Assembly (NCBI RefSeq): GCF_014842925.1
Contig: NZ_JACYXJ010000005.1
Location: 1-64,000, forward strand
Length of the DNA: 64,000 bases
Direction: 5' to 3'
From: Roseibium polysiphoniae
Lineage (GTDB): Bacteria; Pseudomonadota; Alphaproteobacteria; Rhizobiales; Stappiaceae
Below, piece after piece: positions 18,441 through 27,826 of the stretch. The stretch's first letter is position 1. The number at the start of each line of letters is the position of its first letter. The translations under genes were made by a program, and so were the position numbers. The notes under the pieces were generated by a model. The model did no database searches and was not told the origin of the DNA. It saw only the letters and a program-made list of their open reading frames with translations.

Positions 18441-19238
18441 TTAGTCATGAGCTTCATCACCGACCGCAATCGCGAATGTCAGCACGTCTACCGAGCTTGC
18501 GCCCGCAGCTTTAAGAACCTTGGTGCAGGCCGTCACAGTCGAGCCCGTCGTCAGAACGTCGTCGACCAAAAGCACGGGGCGGCCATGGAGCGTATTCGAC
18601 CAGCCTTGCCGCAATTCGAAGGCGCCACGCACATTCTTTTGCCGTTCAGAGGAATCCAGCCCGACCTGTTGTCGGGTCCGGCGCGCGCGTCGCAGCAGCA
18701 TCGGATCCCAGTCTATCGACGCCTCGCGCGCGATCACCCGGGCAAGATCCGCAGATTGATTGAAACGCCGCTGCAACAAGCGAAGCCGGTGCAGCGGAAC
18801 GGGCATGACGACGGTGTCAGGGGAGATCAGCTCCCGCCCGGCATGAACCATCCACCGCCCCATAGGCTCGGCAAGATCCCTCCGCCGGTTGAACTTCAGC
18901 GCCAGGACCAGGTCACGGGCGATGCCCTGATAAGTGGCAACTGATCGCAATCGCTCAAAAAGTGGCGGATCGGTCAGCGCCCGTGCGCTCAGGCCACCTT
19001 CTCCGATGTCATGTGTGAAAGGCGTTCCATAGCGCGCGCAAACCGGCGCGCCGATAAATGGCATTTCGCGCCAGCAAACACCACACAAATTGCCTGGCAA
19101 GGAAACACGCGCCTGACAGCAGACGCAGCGCGGCGGCAGCAGAAGATCGAGAACGGTTCCGGCGACCAGAGACCCGGCACGCGAGGTGCGCTCCAGAACA
19201 GTGTTATCCGCAAAGCCCGGCATGAGTTCAGCAACCAT
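18441..19238 (-). CDS. comF: ComF family protein (double zinc ribbon plus phosphoribosyltransferase fold)
   Basis: About 265 aa. The N-terminal zinc module has paired cysteines CVCC and CGVC plus a later Cys. The C-terminal half is a phosphoribosyltransferase fold with the PRPP loop VLLVDDVLTTGST. ComF homologues take part in DNA uptake or recombination in naturally competent bacteria; the exact role is uncertain elsewhere. The start was placed at an internal ATG (19238) that has a G-rich Shine-Dalgarno 5 nt upstream. The longer frame to 19466 would run into the divergent methyltransferase gene and has an atypical Arg-rich extension. Confidence 0.88.
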   Translation of the reverse strand: MVAELMPGFADNTVLERTSRAGSLVAGTVLDLLLPPRCVCCQARVSLPGNLCGVCWREMPFIGAPVCARYGTPFTHDIGEGGLSARALTDPPLFERLRSVATYQGIARDLVLALKFNRRRDLAEPMGRWMVHAGRELISPDTVVMPVPLHRLRLLQRRFNQSADLARVIAREASIDWDPMLLRRARRTRQQVGLDSSERQKNVRGAFELRQGWSNTLHGRPVLLVDDVLTTGSTVTACTKVLKAAGASSVDVLTFAIAVGDEAHD

Positions 19239-19323
19239 CCTTTCCCCCCGCGAGCCTATCATGTTTTGACGCGAACAGCTGAAAAGCCCATATGTAGCGG
19301 CAAGAGACGCATACGGACCCTCA

Positions 19324-20217
19324 ATGACACAACCTGACCTCTTCGACCGCCCATTGCTGAAAGCGCGTCGCCGCCGCGCCCTCCGTTCGGCGACGCCCGG
19401 AAGCGACTTTTTGATGCGCGTTGTCGCAGAAGATCTCGCCGACCGATTGGCAACAATCAGCCGCACGTTCGAGACCGGTGTGGACCTTGGTGGTCATACG
19501 GGCCTGATCACTTCGGCTCTCAAGGCCAGCGGCAAGATCGACCATGTCTTGCGGGGAGATCTCCTGTGTGAGGATCCTTCGCTTGCCGCCCCCGACTTCA
19601 TCTTTGATGACACCCTGCCCCCTTTGAAAGAGGCAAGCGTCGGCTTCATTGCATCGGCGCTGTCCCTTCACTGGGTCAACGATCTTCCCGGCACGTTGGT
19701 CCAAATTCGCAAGAGCTTGAAGCCGGACGGATTGTTCATGGGCGTGCTTTTGGGCAGCGACACACTGCACGAGCTGAGAGACGCCCTGATGCGAGCCGAG
19801 CTGGAGAGCACGGGCGGCGCGGCGCCGCGCGTCTCTCCTTTTGCGGACACGAGGGATCTCGGCAGCTTGCTCCAGCGCGCAGGGTTCGCCCTGCCGGTCA
19901 CCGATATGGATCGATTGACCGTCAGATATTCCAACATGTTCGATCTGATGAAGGATTTGCGCGCCATGGGAGCGACGTCAATTCTGAGCGAGCGAAGCAG
20001 GAAGCCGCTGACCAAAACGATCCTCCTCAGAGCCGCAGAGCTTTATGCCCAGGATTACAGCGATCCGGACGGCCGCATTCGCGCGACGTTTTCCCTTGTC
20101 TCACTCTCAGGCTGGGCACCGCATGAAAGCCAGCAACAGCCGCTGAAACCCGGATCAGCCAAGACACGACTGGCCGACGCTCTTGGGGCAAGCGAAACAC
20201 CCTTAAAGGCGGAGTGA
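19324..20217 (+). CDS. Class I methyltransferase-fold protein, BioC/NDUFAF5-like
   Basis: 297 aa. Overall it resembles the BioC-like/NDUFAF5 family: N-terminal FDRPLLKARRRRA, a Rossmann region with VDLGGHTGLI, the motif ALSLHWVNDLPGTL, and LKPDGLFMGVLLG. In mitochondria NDUFAF5 hydroxylates an arginine of a complex I subunit and is needed for complex I assembly. The SAM loop here is VDLGGHTG and not the usual DxGxGxG, so methyl transfer is not certain. It is divergent from comF by 85 bp. Confidence 0.82.
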   Translation: MTQPDLFDRPLLKARRRRALRSATPGSDFLMRVVAEDLADRLATISRTFETGVDLGGHTGLITSALKASGKIDHVLRGDLLCEDPSLAAPDFIFDDTLPPLKEASVGFIASALSLHWVNDLPGTLVQIRKSLKPDGLFMGVLLGSDTLHELRDALMRAELESTGGAAPRVSPFADTRDLGSLLQRAGFALPVTDMDRLTVRYSNMFDLMKDLRAMGATSILSERSRKPLTKTILLRAAELYAQDYSDPDGRIRATFSLVSLSGWAPHESQQQPLKPGSAKTRLADALGASETPLKAE

Positions 20218-20261
20218 TAGCTTATTGGGATCTAGGCGAGGAAATGTCGAACGATCTGAAG

Positions 20262-20495
20262 TCAGCTGTCGCTGTCTGCCGTTGATCCGCTGAGTGCGTC
20301 GGAGATTGCACCAAACACATCGTCTCGGATCGTCCCGCCGATCGCACCAAGTGTGGTCAGAATTGCGACACTTATCATGCCCAGAAGAAGACCGTATTCG
20401 ATCATCGTGTTTCCGGATTCATCGGCTGCAAATGCTCTGAAGCTGGTCTTGGCCTTCCCGATAATTGACCTGTCAGTGCGATCATAGACGGTCAT
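20262..20495 (-). CDS. Flp/Fap-type IVb pilin
   Basis: 77 aa. The core ESGNTMIEYGLLLGMISVAI is the hallmark of Flp pilins: a short leader, then a conserved Glu-Tyr next to a single hydrophobic helix. Pilins of this type are cleaved by TadV and assembled by the Tad machine into adhesive fimbriae. No other tad/cpa gene is in the window. It lies 29 bp after mutT on the same strand, with AAGGA 7 nt before its ATG. Confidence 0.85.
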   Translation of the reverse strand: MTVYDRTDRSIIGKAKTSFRAFAADESGNTMIEYGLLLGMISVAILTTLGAIGGTIRDDVFGAISDALSGSTADSDS

Positions 20496-20524
20496 GGAAG
20501 GGTCCTTTCAGCTCAAACAGCGGT

Positions 20525-20932
20525 TTAGGCAGGCACGAGATCCAGCAGGAATGGGATCAAGGGTTCATCTGCCGCCGGCATCGGGTAGTCTCGCAACCGA
20601 ACCGGTCTGACCCACTTCAAGGCCTGCCCTTCCCGGCCGACCGGAGTTCCTTCCCACCGACGACAGATGAAAAGTGGCATCAGAAGATGAAAATCTTCAT
20701 AAGCGTGGCTCGCGAAGGTCAAAGGGGCGAGGCACGCTTCGTTAACACTAAGGCCGAGCTCCTCGTCCAGCTCGCGGATGAGTGTCTCCTCTGGCCGCTC
20801 GCCGGCCTCGATTTTTCCGCCTGGAAACTCCCACAAACCCGCCATTGATTTCCCCTCCGGACGCTGCGCGAGAAGGATGCGTCCGTCCGCATCGACCAGG
20901 GCACATGCGGCAACGAGTACAATGCGGCTCAT
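20525..20932 (-). CDS. mutT: MutT-type (d)NTP pyrophosphohydrolase (8-oxo-dGTP diphosphatase)
   Basis: About 135 aa with a complete Nudix box starting GGKIEAGERPEE and ending RELDEELGL. The N-terminal LVAACALVDADGRILLAQRP and WEFPGGK are typical of MutT, which removes oxidised guanine nucleotides from the pool. The internal ATG at 20932 is preferred over 20956 because family members begin close to the RIVLVAA strand. It lies between argJ (100 bp upstream) and the Flp pilin gene. Confidence 0.88.
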   Translation of the reverse strand: MSRIVLVAACALVDADGRILLAQRPEGKSMAGLWEFPGGKIEAGERPEETLIRELDEELGLSVNEACLAPLTFASHAYEDFHLLMPLFICRRWEGTPVGREGQALKWVRPVRLRDYPMPAADEPLIPFLLDLVPA

Positions 20933-21032
20933 GAGGGCTGTTCCACTGCAAGACATCGCAATAACGGTTGGTTCACCATATTGCGGAGAGCTTTAGTCAA
21001 ATGGGTAAAAGTCATCGCGAAGCTTGCTTACC

Positions 21033-22274
21033 TCAGCTGCGATAGTCGCCATTGATCGCGACATATTCCTTGGTGAGGTCGCAGGTCCACACACGTGCCT
21101 GCCCCTCGCCAAGTCCGAGATCAACGCGAATGACGATGTCTTCTTCTTTCATGACGGCGGAAGCAGCTTCTTCGCTGTAGTCGGCATCACGCTCTCCGTC
21201 GACGGCAACGCGCACGTCTCCAAACCAGATCGCCAGCTTGTCCCTGTCGGCCGGTTCCCCGGCCTTGCCGACGGCCATGACGACGCGGCCCCAATTGGCA
21301 TCTTCTCCCGCAACCGCAGTCTTCACCAGAGGCGAGTTTGCGATCGAAAGAGCAATCGTCCGCGCTGATGTGTCGGTTTCGGCGCCCTCGACCTGCACTT
21401 CAACGAATTTGCGTGCGCCTTCGCCATCACGCGCGATCTGCTGAGCCAGATTTTGCATCAAGTCGCCCAAGGCGGCACGAACGGTCGCAAGGCGTGGGTC
21501 ATCCAGCGCGTCCAGCTTCGAAATTCCACGCTTTTCGGCAGCTCCCGTCGCAAACAGCAAAACCGTGTCGGACGTCGACGTGTCGCTATCGACGGTCACC
21601 GAATTGAAGCTGTCATCCGTTTCGCCCGACAAGAGCGATTGCAGCACGGGAGGCGAAATCGCAGCATCCGTGAAAATGAAGGACAGCATGGTGGCCATGT
21701 CAGGCGCGATCATTCCGGCGCCCTTTGCCATGCCGTTGATGGTGATGGTCTCACCGTCAATGTCGACGCTCGCCGTCGCCACCTTAGGAAATGTATCCGT
21801 AGTCATGATCGCCTTGGCGGCGTCCAGCCAGCTGGCGGGCTTTTCGGCCGCTGCAAGCTCGTCAATCACATCCTCGAACTTCTCGGCATCAAGCGGTTCA
21901 CCGATAACCCCGGTCGACGCCAGGAAAACATCTGCAGGATCACATGCAAGCGCTCTTGCCGCGATCTTTGCCGAGAGCTCGACCGCCGACTTTCCCTTCT
22001 TGCCGGTGAAGGCGTTGGCATTTCCCGAGTTCACCAGAAGCGCGCGCGCGCGGCCGTTCGAAAGGATCGACTTGCACCAGTCAACCGGCGCCGACGAACA
22101 CTTCGATCGGGTGAAAACACCTGCAACGGCTGTTCCCTCGTCAAGCGACGCCAGAAGAACGTCGGTCCGTCCCTTGTATTTGATGCCAGCTTCCGCAGTT
22201 GCGAAACGAACACCGTCGAGGTCCGGCATGTCGGGATAGGACTTTGGGGCGAGCGGGGACACTGTCGAGGCCAT
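21033..22274 (-). CDS. argJ: Glutamate N-acetyltransferase / amino-acid acetyltransferase ArgJ
   Basis: Recycles the acetyl group from acetylornithine to glutamate in cyclic arginine biosynthesis, and in many bacteria also makes N-acetylglutamate. 413 aa. ArgJ self-cleaves into alpha and beta chains; the cleavage region [16 protein letters not shown] is intact with nucleophile T195. AGGAG lies 8 nt before the ATG. The gene is separated from the parvulin gene upstream by a strong terminator, so it must have its own promoter or depend on read-through. Confidence 0.96.
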   Translation of the reverse strand: MASTVSPLAPKSYPDMPDLDGVRFATAEAGIKYKGRTDVLLASLDEGTAVAGVFTRSKCSSAPVDWCKSILSNGRARALLVNSGNANAFTGKKGKSAVELSAKIAARALACDPADVFLASTGVIGEPLDAEKFEDVIDELAAAEKPASWLDAAKAIMTTDTFPKVATASVDIDGETITINGMAKGAGMIAPDMATMLSFIFTDAAISPPVLQSLLSGETDDSFNSVTVDSDTSTSDTVLLFATGAAEKRGISKLDALDDPRLATVRAALGDLMQNLAQQIARDGEGARKFVEVQVEGAETDTSARTIALSIANSPLVKTAVAGEDANWGRVVMAVGKAGEPADRDKLAIWFGDVRVAVDGERDADYSEEAASAVMKEEDIVIRVDLGLGEGQARVWTCDLTKEYVAINGDYRS

Positions 22275-22302
22275 AGGCCTAACTCCTGTTGCAGCTGAGC
22301 GT

Positions 22303-22348
22303 AAAAAAACCGCTCCGGTTCCGGCTCTTATGCCTTCGCCGGAGCGGT
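22303..22348 (-). terminator. Intrinsic terminator of the parvulin gene
   Basis: On the minus strand ACCGCTCCGG (22348-22339) pairs with CCGGAGCGGT (22318-22309) around a 20-nt loop, followed by seven T (22309-22303). It lies 46 nt past the parvulin stop codon and directly upstream of argJ. Confidence 0.87.
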
Positions 22349-22393
22349 CTCGTAAAGGGACTATTTGCGCGGGCCCGAAGGCCGCTGAAGATC

Positions 22394-23248
22394 CTACTGA
22401 GCGGCAGGATCGGCCTTTGCCAGATCCTCATCGAGAATCTCGACAGGATGCTCGGCTTTCAGCTCATCCATGGTCTTGGTGTAGAGGTCACGAATCAACT
22501 GCTGGCGCAGGTTTGCCGAGACCGCTTCAAAGGTCGGCTTTTCCTGGCGGCGCTTTTCTTCGAGCAAGATAACGTGCCATCCGAATTGCGTCTCGACCGG
22601 TTCGGCCGTGAAAGAACCGGTTTCGAGCTTGAGAGCAGCTTCCTCGAACGCCGGGACCATTTGTCCCTTGGCAAAGAAACCCAGATCGCCGCCGTTCGGA
22701 CCTGACGGACCGGTCGACTTCTCTTTGGCAAGTTCTGCGAAATCCGCACCGCCTTCGAGCTGTTCGATCACAGCTTCTGCCTCGGCCTTTTCCTTGACCA
22801 AAATATGCCGGGCCTTCATTTCTTCAGGACCTTCAAAGTCGGCATATTCCTTTTCATAGGCCGCCTTCAGATCATCGTCGCTAACGGCACCATCAATTTT
22901 CTGTGCCAGGTAAGCGTTGCGCAGCGCCCGCAGTGTTAGGAAATCGACCTGTTTCTGAAAGTCGGCATCCTTGTCGATTTCAGCCGTTTTCGCGGCCTGA
23001 GCCAGCAATTCCATGTCGACAAGAACGTCGAGAAGGATTGCGCGCCACTGTGCCGGCGGAAATCTTTGCAGCTCCTGCCCAAGGTCCTGGGCCGCAAAAG
23101 CCAGGTCCGCTTCGGTAATTTCAGAGGTGCCAACCGTGGCCACGACGTCGTCCGGCTCGGCCGCGAAAACCGCAGAAGTCCCCAACGTCAAGGCAAGAGC
23201 AGGAACCAGAAGCGAGCGGGCTTGCCGACGCATGGAAAAACGGAACAT
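22394..23248 (-). CDS. Periplasmic parvulin-type peptidyl-prolyl cis-trans isomerase
   Basis: 284 aa. A signal peptide is clear: basic start, hydrophobic core ([16 protein letters not shown]) and AxA-like cleavage before EPDDVV. An N-terminal SurA-like helical region (about 30-130) precedes the parvulin domain, marked by [32 protein letters not shown] and [13 protein letters not shown]. It probably folds outer-membrane or periplasmic proteins. It is divergent from secA, whose product exports such proteins. AAGGA lies 6 nt before the ATG. It ends at a strong terminator before argJ. Confidence 0.92.
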   Translation of the reverse strand: MFRFSMRRQARSLLVPALALTLGTSAVFAAEPDDVVATVGTSEITEADLAFAAQDLGQELQRFPPAQWRAILLDVLVDMELLAQAAKTAEIDKDADFQKQVDFLTLRALRNAYLAQKIDGAVSDDDLKAAYEKEYADFEGPEEMKARHILVKEKAEAEAVIEQLEGGADFAELAKEKSTGPSGPNGGDLGFFAKGQMVPAFEEAALKLETGSFTAEPVETQFGWHVILLEEKRRQEKPTFEAVSANLRQQLIRDLYTKTMDELKAEHPVEILDEDLAKADPAAQ

Positions 23249-23328
23249 TGGAAGTCCTTTGTACTTGGGACATGAATTCTAGCCGCCCTGACCACCAGGA
23301 CGGGGCAACTTTGCTGAAAGCAGCGCCG

Positions 23329-23357
23329 TTGACAAGCTTTGGACCCCCTCTTATCTG
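23329..23357 (+). promoter_or_regulatory. Sigma-70 promoter of secA
   Basis: TTGACA (23329-23334), a 17-nt spacer, then TATCTG (23352-23357). The -35 is perfect. The predicted start near 23364 gives a leader of about 150 nt before the secA ATG, long enough for leader control. Confidence 0.72.
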
Positions 23358-23515
23358 TCGAGCGTCCTGTCTTCGGATATGGATGGCACCTTTGCCTCGG
23401 GTTTCCGCTTGCGCTTCGTCGCTGGTCGGAGAGCGTGGACAGCAATTGAGACGATTTCATGGGCAGGCGCCATGCCGTTCGAACCGGCGCCGCTCTACAG
23501 GGGAAGGACCGCCAC

Positions 23516-26257
23516 ATGGCTGGCCTTGGCGCTTTAGCACGTAAGATTTTTGGTTCCGCCAACGACCGCAAGGTAAAGGCATTCAAAGCAAAGGTGGCTG
23601 AGATAACAGCCCTAGAGCCCGAAGTTCAGGCGCTCTCGGACGAGGATCTTCGGGCACGGACTGAACAGTTCCGCGAGCAGTTGAAGAACGGCGCCTCGCT
23701 GGACGATATCCTGGCTCCGGCTTTCGCCACAGTTCGTGAAGCCGCCAAGCGGGCCCTCGGTCAGCGGCACTATGACGTGCAGCTGATTGGCGGAATGGTT
23801 CTGAACTCGGGCCAGATCGCGGAAATGCGAACCGGTGAGGGCAAGACACTGGTTGCGACCGCGCCGGTGTATCTGAACGCATTGACCGGCAAGGGCGTTC
23901 ACGTCGTCACGGTCAACGACTACCTCGCCCAGCGCGACAGCGACTGGATGGGGCAGGTCTACCGCTTCCTGGGACTGACCGTCGGCTGCATCACCCATGG
24001 TCTTTCGGACGATGAACGGCGCGCGGCCTACGCAGCAGATGTCACCTACGGCACGAACAACGAATTCGGCTTCGACTATCTGCGCGACAACATGAAACAT
24101 GAGCGTGAAGCCATGGTTCAGCGCGAGCACAATTATGCAATCGTCGATGAGGTCGACTCGATCCTGGTTGACGAGGCACGCACACCGCTCATCATTTCCG
24201 GTCCGCTGGAGGATCGCTCCGATTTCTACAACACAGTCGACACCTTCATTCCGCATCTGACCGAAGAAGACTATGAGCTGGACGAGAAAGCCCGCTCAGT
24301 GTCCTTCACCGAAGCCGGAAACGAAAAACTCGAAGGCATTTTGAGTGAAGCCGGCCTGCTCAAGGGTGATCATCTCTATGACGTGGACAACGTCGCAGTG
24401 GTTCATCACCTGCAGCAGGCGTTGAAGGCCCACAAGCTCTTCCAGCGCGACAAGGACTACATCGTCCGCAATGACGAAGTGGTGATCATCGACGAGTTCA
24501 CAGGCCGCATGATGCCGGGCCGCCGCTTCTCGGAAGGGCTGCACCAGGCCCTTGAAGCCCGCGAACACGTCAGCATCCAGCCGGAAAACCAGACGCTCGC
24601 ATCGATCACGTTCCAGAATTACTTCCGCATGTACAACAAGCTCGCAGGTATGACCGGTACCGCGGCAACGGAAGCGGACGAATTTGCCGACATCTACTCT
24701 CTGGAAGTCGTCGAAATTCCGACCAACAGGGATGTCAGCCGCATAGACGACGATGACGAAGTCTATCGCACGGTCGAGGAGAAATTCCTCGCAATCGTCA
24801 AGCTGATCGATGATTGCAAGGAGCGCGGACAGCCGATCCTGGTCGGCACGACCTCGATCGAGAAATCCGAGTATCTGGCCGAGCTGTTGAAAAAGCACGG
24901 TTACAAGCAGATCGATGTGACCGACCCAGCAAGCTTCATCGCTGCCCAGCAGCAGGAAGGCGGCAAGGCGAAAGTCTTTGCGGTTCTCAACGCCCGCTAC
25001 CACGAGCAGGAAGCCCTGATCATCAGTCAGGCCGGTCTTCCCGGCGCCGTCACCATCGCCACCAATATGGCAGGCCGCGGTACCGACATTCAGCTCGGCG
25101 GTAATGTGGACATGCGCCTGGACATCGAGGTGGGCGAGATGCCGGAAGGCGAAAAACGCGCCGCGCGCGAGGCCGAAATCAAGGCAGAAGCCGAAGAGCT
25201 CAAGCAAAAGGCCCTGGCTGCTGGCGGTTTGTACGTCATCGGCACTGAGCGCCACGAAAGCCGCCGGATCGACAATCAGCTGCGCGGCCGTTCCGGCCGT
25301 CAGGGCGATCCCGGGCATTCCAAGTTCTTCCTCTCGCTGCAGGACGACCTGATGCGGATCTTCGGGTCCGAGCGCATGGATTCCATGTTGCAAAAGCTCG
25401 GCCTGGAAGAAGGTGAAGCCATCATCCATCCCTGGATCAACAAGGCTCTGGAAAAAGCGCAGCAAAAGGTCGAAGCGCGTAACTTCGACGTGCGTAAGAA
25501 CCTTCTCAAGTTCGATGACGTGATGAACGACCAGCGCAAGGTCGTCTTCGAGCAGCGCATCGATTTGATGGACGGAGACACCATCCAGGAAACCGTGGCC
25601 GACATGCGCCACGATGTGATCGAGGACCTCGTCACCCGTCACATTCCTGAACGCGCCTATCCCGAACAGTGGGACACGGATGGCCTGCTGGAAGAAGTCC
25701 GCACGATCCTGAACATGGATCTTCCGGTCAAGGAATGGGCTGACGAAGAAGGCATCGCCGACGAAGAAGTCAAGGAACGCCTGCGCCGGGCCGCCGACGA
25801 GGCCATGGCAGACAAGGCAGCCAAATACAGCCCTGACATCATGCGTCAGGTCGAAAAGGCTGTTCTCCTGCAGACCCTCGACAATCTGTGGCGCGAGCAT
25901 CTGTCAAACCTCGACCACCTGCGCTCCGCCGTTGCCTTCCGCGGCTACGCCCAGCGCGACCCGCTGCAGGAATACAAGACTGAATCCTTCACACTGTTTG
26001 AGAACATGCTGGCTCAGCTGCGCCAGATCACAACAGCCCAGCTCATGCGTGTCGAGCTGGTGACGGAACAGCCGCCTGCACAGCCGGAACTGCCGGAAAT
26101 GCATGCCCATCACATCGACCCCGTGACGGGTGAAGATGAAATGGCAGAGCCACGCGATCCGGAAAAGCCGGAAACCTGGGGCAAGGTCGGACGGAACGAA
26201 CCCTGCCCCTGCGGTTCGGGCAAGAAATACAAGCATTGCCATGGCGCGCTGACGTAG
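23516..26257 (+). CDS. secA: Preprotein translocase ATPase SecA
   Basis: Motor of the Sec pathway: binds preproteins and drives them through SecYEG using ATP. 913 aa, full length. Walker A is GEGKT (107-111) preceded by MRTG; the DEAD-like [15 protein letters not shown] follows; then the preprotein cross-linking domain, second nucleotide domain ([14 protein letters not shown]), helical scaffold and wing. The extreme C-terminus has the zinc-binding SEC-C motif [16 protein letters not shown]. The start at 23516 is set by the GGAAGGA Shine-Dalgarno; an in-frame ATG at 23459 would add 19 unlikely residues. A terminator follows directly. Confidence 0.97.
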   Translation: MAGLGALARKIFGSANDRKVKAFKAKVAEITALEPEVQALSDEDLRARTEQFREQLKNGASLDDILAPAFATVREAAKRALGQRHYDVQLIGGMVLNSGQIAEMRTGEGKTLVATAPVYLNALTGKGVHVVTVNDYLAQRDSDWMGQVYRFLGLTVGCITHGLSDDERRAAYAADVTYGTNNEFGFDYLRDNMKHEREAMVQREHNYAIVDEVDSILVDEARTPLIISGPLEDRSDFYNTVDTFIPHLTEEDYELDEKARSVSFTEAGNEKLEGILSEAGLLKGDHLYDVDNVAVVHHLQQALKAHKLFQRDKDYIVRNDEVVIIDEFTGRMMPGRRFSEGLHQALEAREHVSIQPENQTLASITFQNYFRMYNKLAGMTGTAATEADEFADIYSLEVVEIPTNRDVSRIDDDDEVYRTVEEKFLAIVKLIDDCKERGQPILVGTTSIEKSEYLAELLKKHGYKQIDVTDPASFIAAQQQEGGKAKVFAVLNARYHEQEALIISQAGLPGAVTIATNMAGRGTDIQLGGNVDMRLDIEVGEMPEGEKRAAREAEIKAEAEELKQKALAAGGLYVIGTERHESRRIDNQLRGRSGRQGDPGHSKFFLSLQDDLMRIFGSERMDSMLQKLGLEEGEAIIHPWINKALEKAQQKVEARNFDVRKNLLKFDDVMNDQRKVVFEQRIDLMDGDTIQETVADMRHDVIEDLVTRHIPERAYPEQWDTDGLLEEVRTILNMDLPVKEWADEEGIADEEVKERLRRAADEAMADKAAKYSPDIMRQVEKAVLLQTLDNLWREHLSNLDHLRSAVAFRGYAQRDPLQEYKTESFTLFENMLAQLRQITTAQLMRVELVTEQPPAQPELPEMHAHHIDPVTGEDEMAEPRDPEKPETWGKVGRNEPCPCGSGKKYKHCHGALT

Positions 26258-26280
26258 TTTCTTCCCAGACAGACATCAGG

Positions 26281-26314
26281 AAAGGCCAGTTCTCTCAGAG
26301 GGCTGGCCTTTTTT
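26281..26314 (+). terminator. Intrinsic terminator of secA
   Basis: AAAGGCCAG (26281-26289) pairs with CTGGCCTTT (26303-26311) around a 13-nt loop and ends in six T. It lies 24 nt after the secA stop and separates it from the glycosyltransferase operon. Confidence 0.87.
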
Positions 26315-26355
26315 GATGAATTGCGGCAGTTTGCGCGCAAAGCGCAGGGTGATTG

Positions 26356-27378
26356 ATGCAAGCTTCAAATGAAGGCCAGATTTACATAGGACGGCGAGCC
26401 GAGGCCCGGCCTGCAACACCTCTGATCAGCATCGTCGTGCCTGCCTATAACGAAGCGGAGGTTCTGGATCATTTCCTGACCGACACCCGCGCCGTTCTGG
26501 ATCCCATGGGTCTTCCTTATGAATATGTTTTCATTGATGACGGCAGTCGCGATGAAACGGCAAGCATCATCGCTTCGCATTTGGCAGGCGGCCTGCCCGG
26601 CCGGCTCGTGGCCCTGTCTCGCAACTTCGGCAAGGAAGCGGCCCTGACGGCCGGCCTCGCCCATGCGAAAGGCGATGTCGTCGTGGTCATTGACGCAGAT
26701 CTTCAAGACCCGCCCGAATTGATCCCGCAGATGATCGATGGCTGGCGCGCCGGATATGACGTCGTCTACGGGTTGCGCGTTGACCGGTCGTCGGACACGC
26801 TCTTAAAGCGCCGGTCGGCCGAGCTGTTTTACCGCCTGTTCAACCAGCTATCCAACATCGACATGCCCGCAAATGCAGGCGACTTCCGGCTCATTGACCG
26901 AACCGTTGTCGAGGCGCTTATGCGCTTGCCGGAAAGCAATCGCTTCATGAAAGGCCTTTTTGCCTGGGTCGGCTTCCCGTCCATGGCGTTGCCCTATGAG
27001 CGGCCCGAGCGCAGGGCTGGCAACGGCAAGTGGAATTACTGGAAGCTGTGGAACTTCGCGATCGATGGCCTGACCGGTTTCACCACCATGCCTCTGCGCA
27101 TCTGGCTCTACGGCGGCGCTTTGGTGGCGACCATGTCTTTCGCCTACGCCGCCTATCTGATCATCCGCGTCATGGCTTACGGCATTGATGTTCCAGGCTA
27201 CGCGTCATTGATGGTCGGCTTGTTGTTCTTCTCAGGCGTCCAGCTGCTGTCAGTCGGCATGATCGGCGAATATGTGGCGCGGCTCTTCAACGAAGCGAAA
27301 CAACGCCCTGTCTACCTCGTTCAGGATGTCATTGAAGGTGCATCGACCGCGCGGGAGACATCCGCAGATGACAAGTGA
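26356..27378 (+). CDS. GT2-family polyprenyl-phosphate glycosyltransferase (GtrB/DPM1-like)
   Basis: 340 aa. The N-terminal GT-A domain has ISIVVPAYNEAEVL, the nucleotide/metal motif FIDDGSRDET and VVIDADLQDPPELI. The C-terminal part has two membrane helices (about 250-315). Relatives transfer a sugar from a UDP or GDP donor to undecaprenyl phosphate on the cytoplasmic face. The following GtrA gene overlaps its end, giving a flippase partner. AGGG lies 6 nt before the ATG; an adjacent TTG codon could add one residue. Confidence 0.9.
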   Translation: MQASNEGQIYIGRRAEARPATPLISIVVPAYNEAEVLDHFLTDTRAVLDPMGLPYEYVFIDDGSRDETASIIASHLAGGLPGRLVALSRNFGKEAALTAGLAHAKGDVVVVIDADLQDPPELIPQMIDGWRAGYDVVYGLRVDRSSDTLLKRRSAELFYRLFNQLSNIDMPANAGDFRLIDRTVVEALMRLPESNRFMKGLFAWVGFPSMALPYERPERRAGNGKWNYWKLWNFAIDGLTGFTTMPLRIWLYGGALVATMSFAYAAYLIIRVMAYGIDVPGYASLMVGLLFFSGVQLLSVGMIGEYVARLFNEAKQRPVYLVQDVIEGASTARETSADDK

Positions 27379-27820
27379 TACGCGTTCCTATCAGGATCGT
27401 GCCAAGGCGGAAGCAGGCACGGCAGTCCGGTTCGCGATCGTCGGCGGGGTGGCCACGCTCACCCATGCCGGGGTTGCCTTGCTGCTGCTGCAAAGTGGGT
27501 TGCTCCCTGCATTCCTGGCAAATACCGGCGGTTTCGTGATCGCGTTTGCGGTGTCTTTCCTGGGCCATCATCACTGGAGCTTCAGAACGGAAAACAGCGG
27601 CGCAGAAGCAGGCCGGCGAATGCGCCGATTCTTTCTGCTAGCTCTCGCTGGTTTCGCGTTAAATTCCAGCGTCCTGGCCGGTTGGCTTGGTCTGACCTCC
27701 TGGCCCGAGAGCCTCGGCATTCTGTTCTCCATTGCCGTCGTTCCCGCGCTCACATTTCTCGGCGCGCGTCTCTGGGCTTTTTCGGCCAAACCGGACGCCC
27801 CCGTTCAAGACAAGAGCTGA
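27368..27820 (+). CDS. GtrA family membrane protein (putative lipid-linked sugar flippase)
   Basis: 150 aa with four predicted membrane helices. The family motifs RFAIVGGVATLTHAG and the aromatic F.HHHWSF segment are present. GtrA proteins are thought to flip undecaprenyl-phosphate sugars across the inner membrane. The start codon overlaps the end of the GT2 gene by 11 nt, so the two are translationally coupled. The next gene, a GT39-like enzyme, starts 6 nt after its stop. Confidence 0.85.
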   Translation: MTSDTRSYQDRAKAEAGTAVRFAIVGGVATLTHAGVALLLLQSGLLPAFLANTGGFVIAFAVSFLGHHHWSFRTENSGAEAGRRMRRFFLLALAGFALNSSVLAGWLGLTSWPESLGILFSIAVVPALTFLGARLWAFSAKPDAPVQDKS

Positions 27821-27826
27821 TAACCC

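Noticed and set aside
24296..25900. 534-codon open frame antisense to secA
   Set aside because: It is a mirror of the strongly coding secA frame in GC-rich DNA; its translation shows no domain and no start signal.
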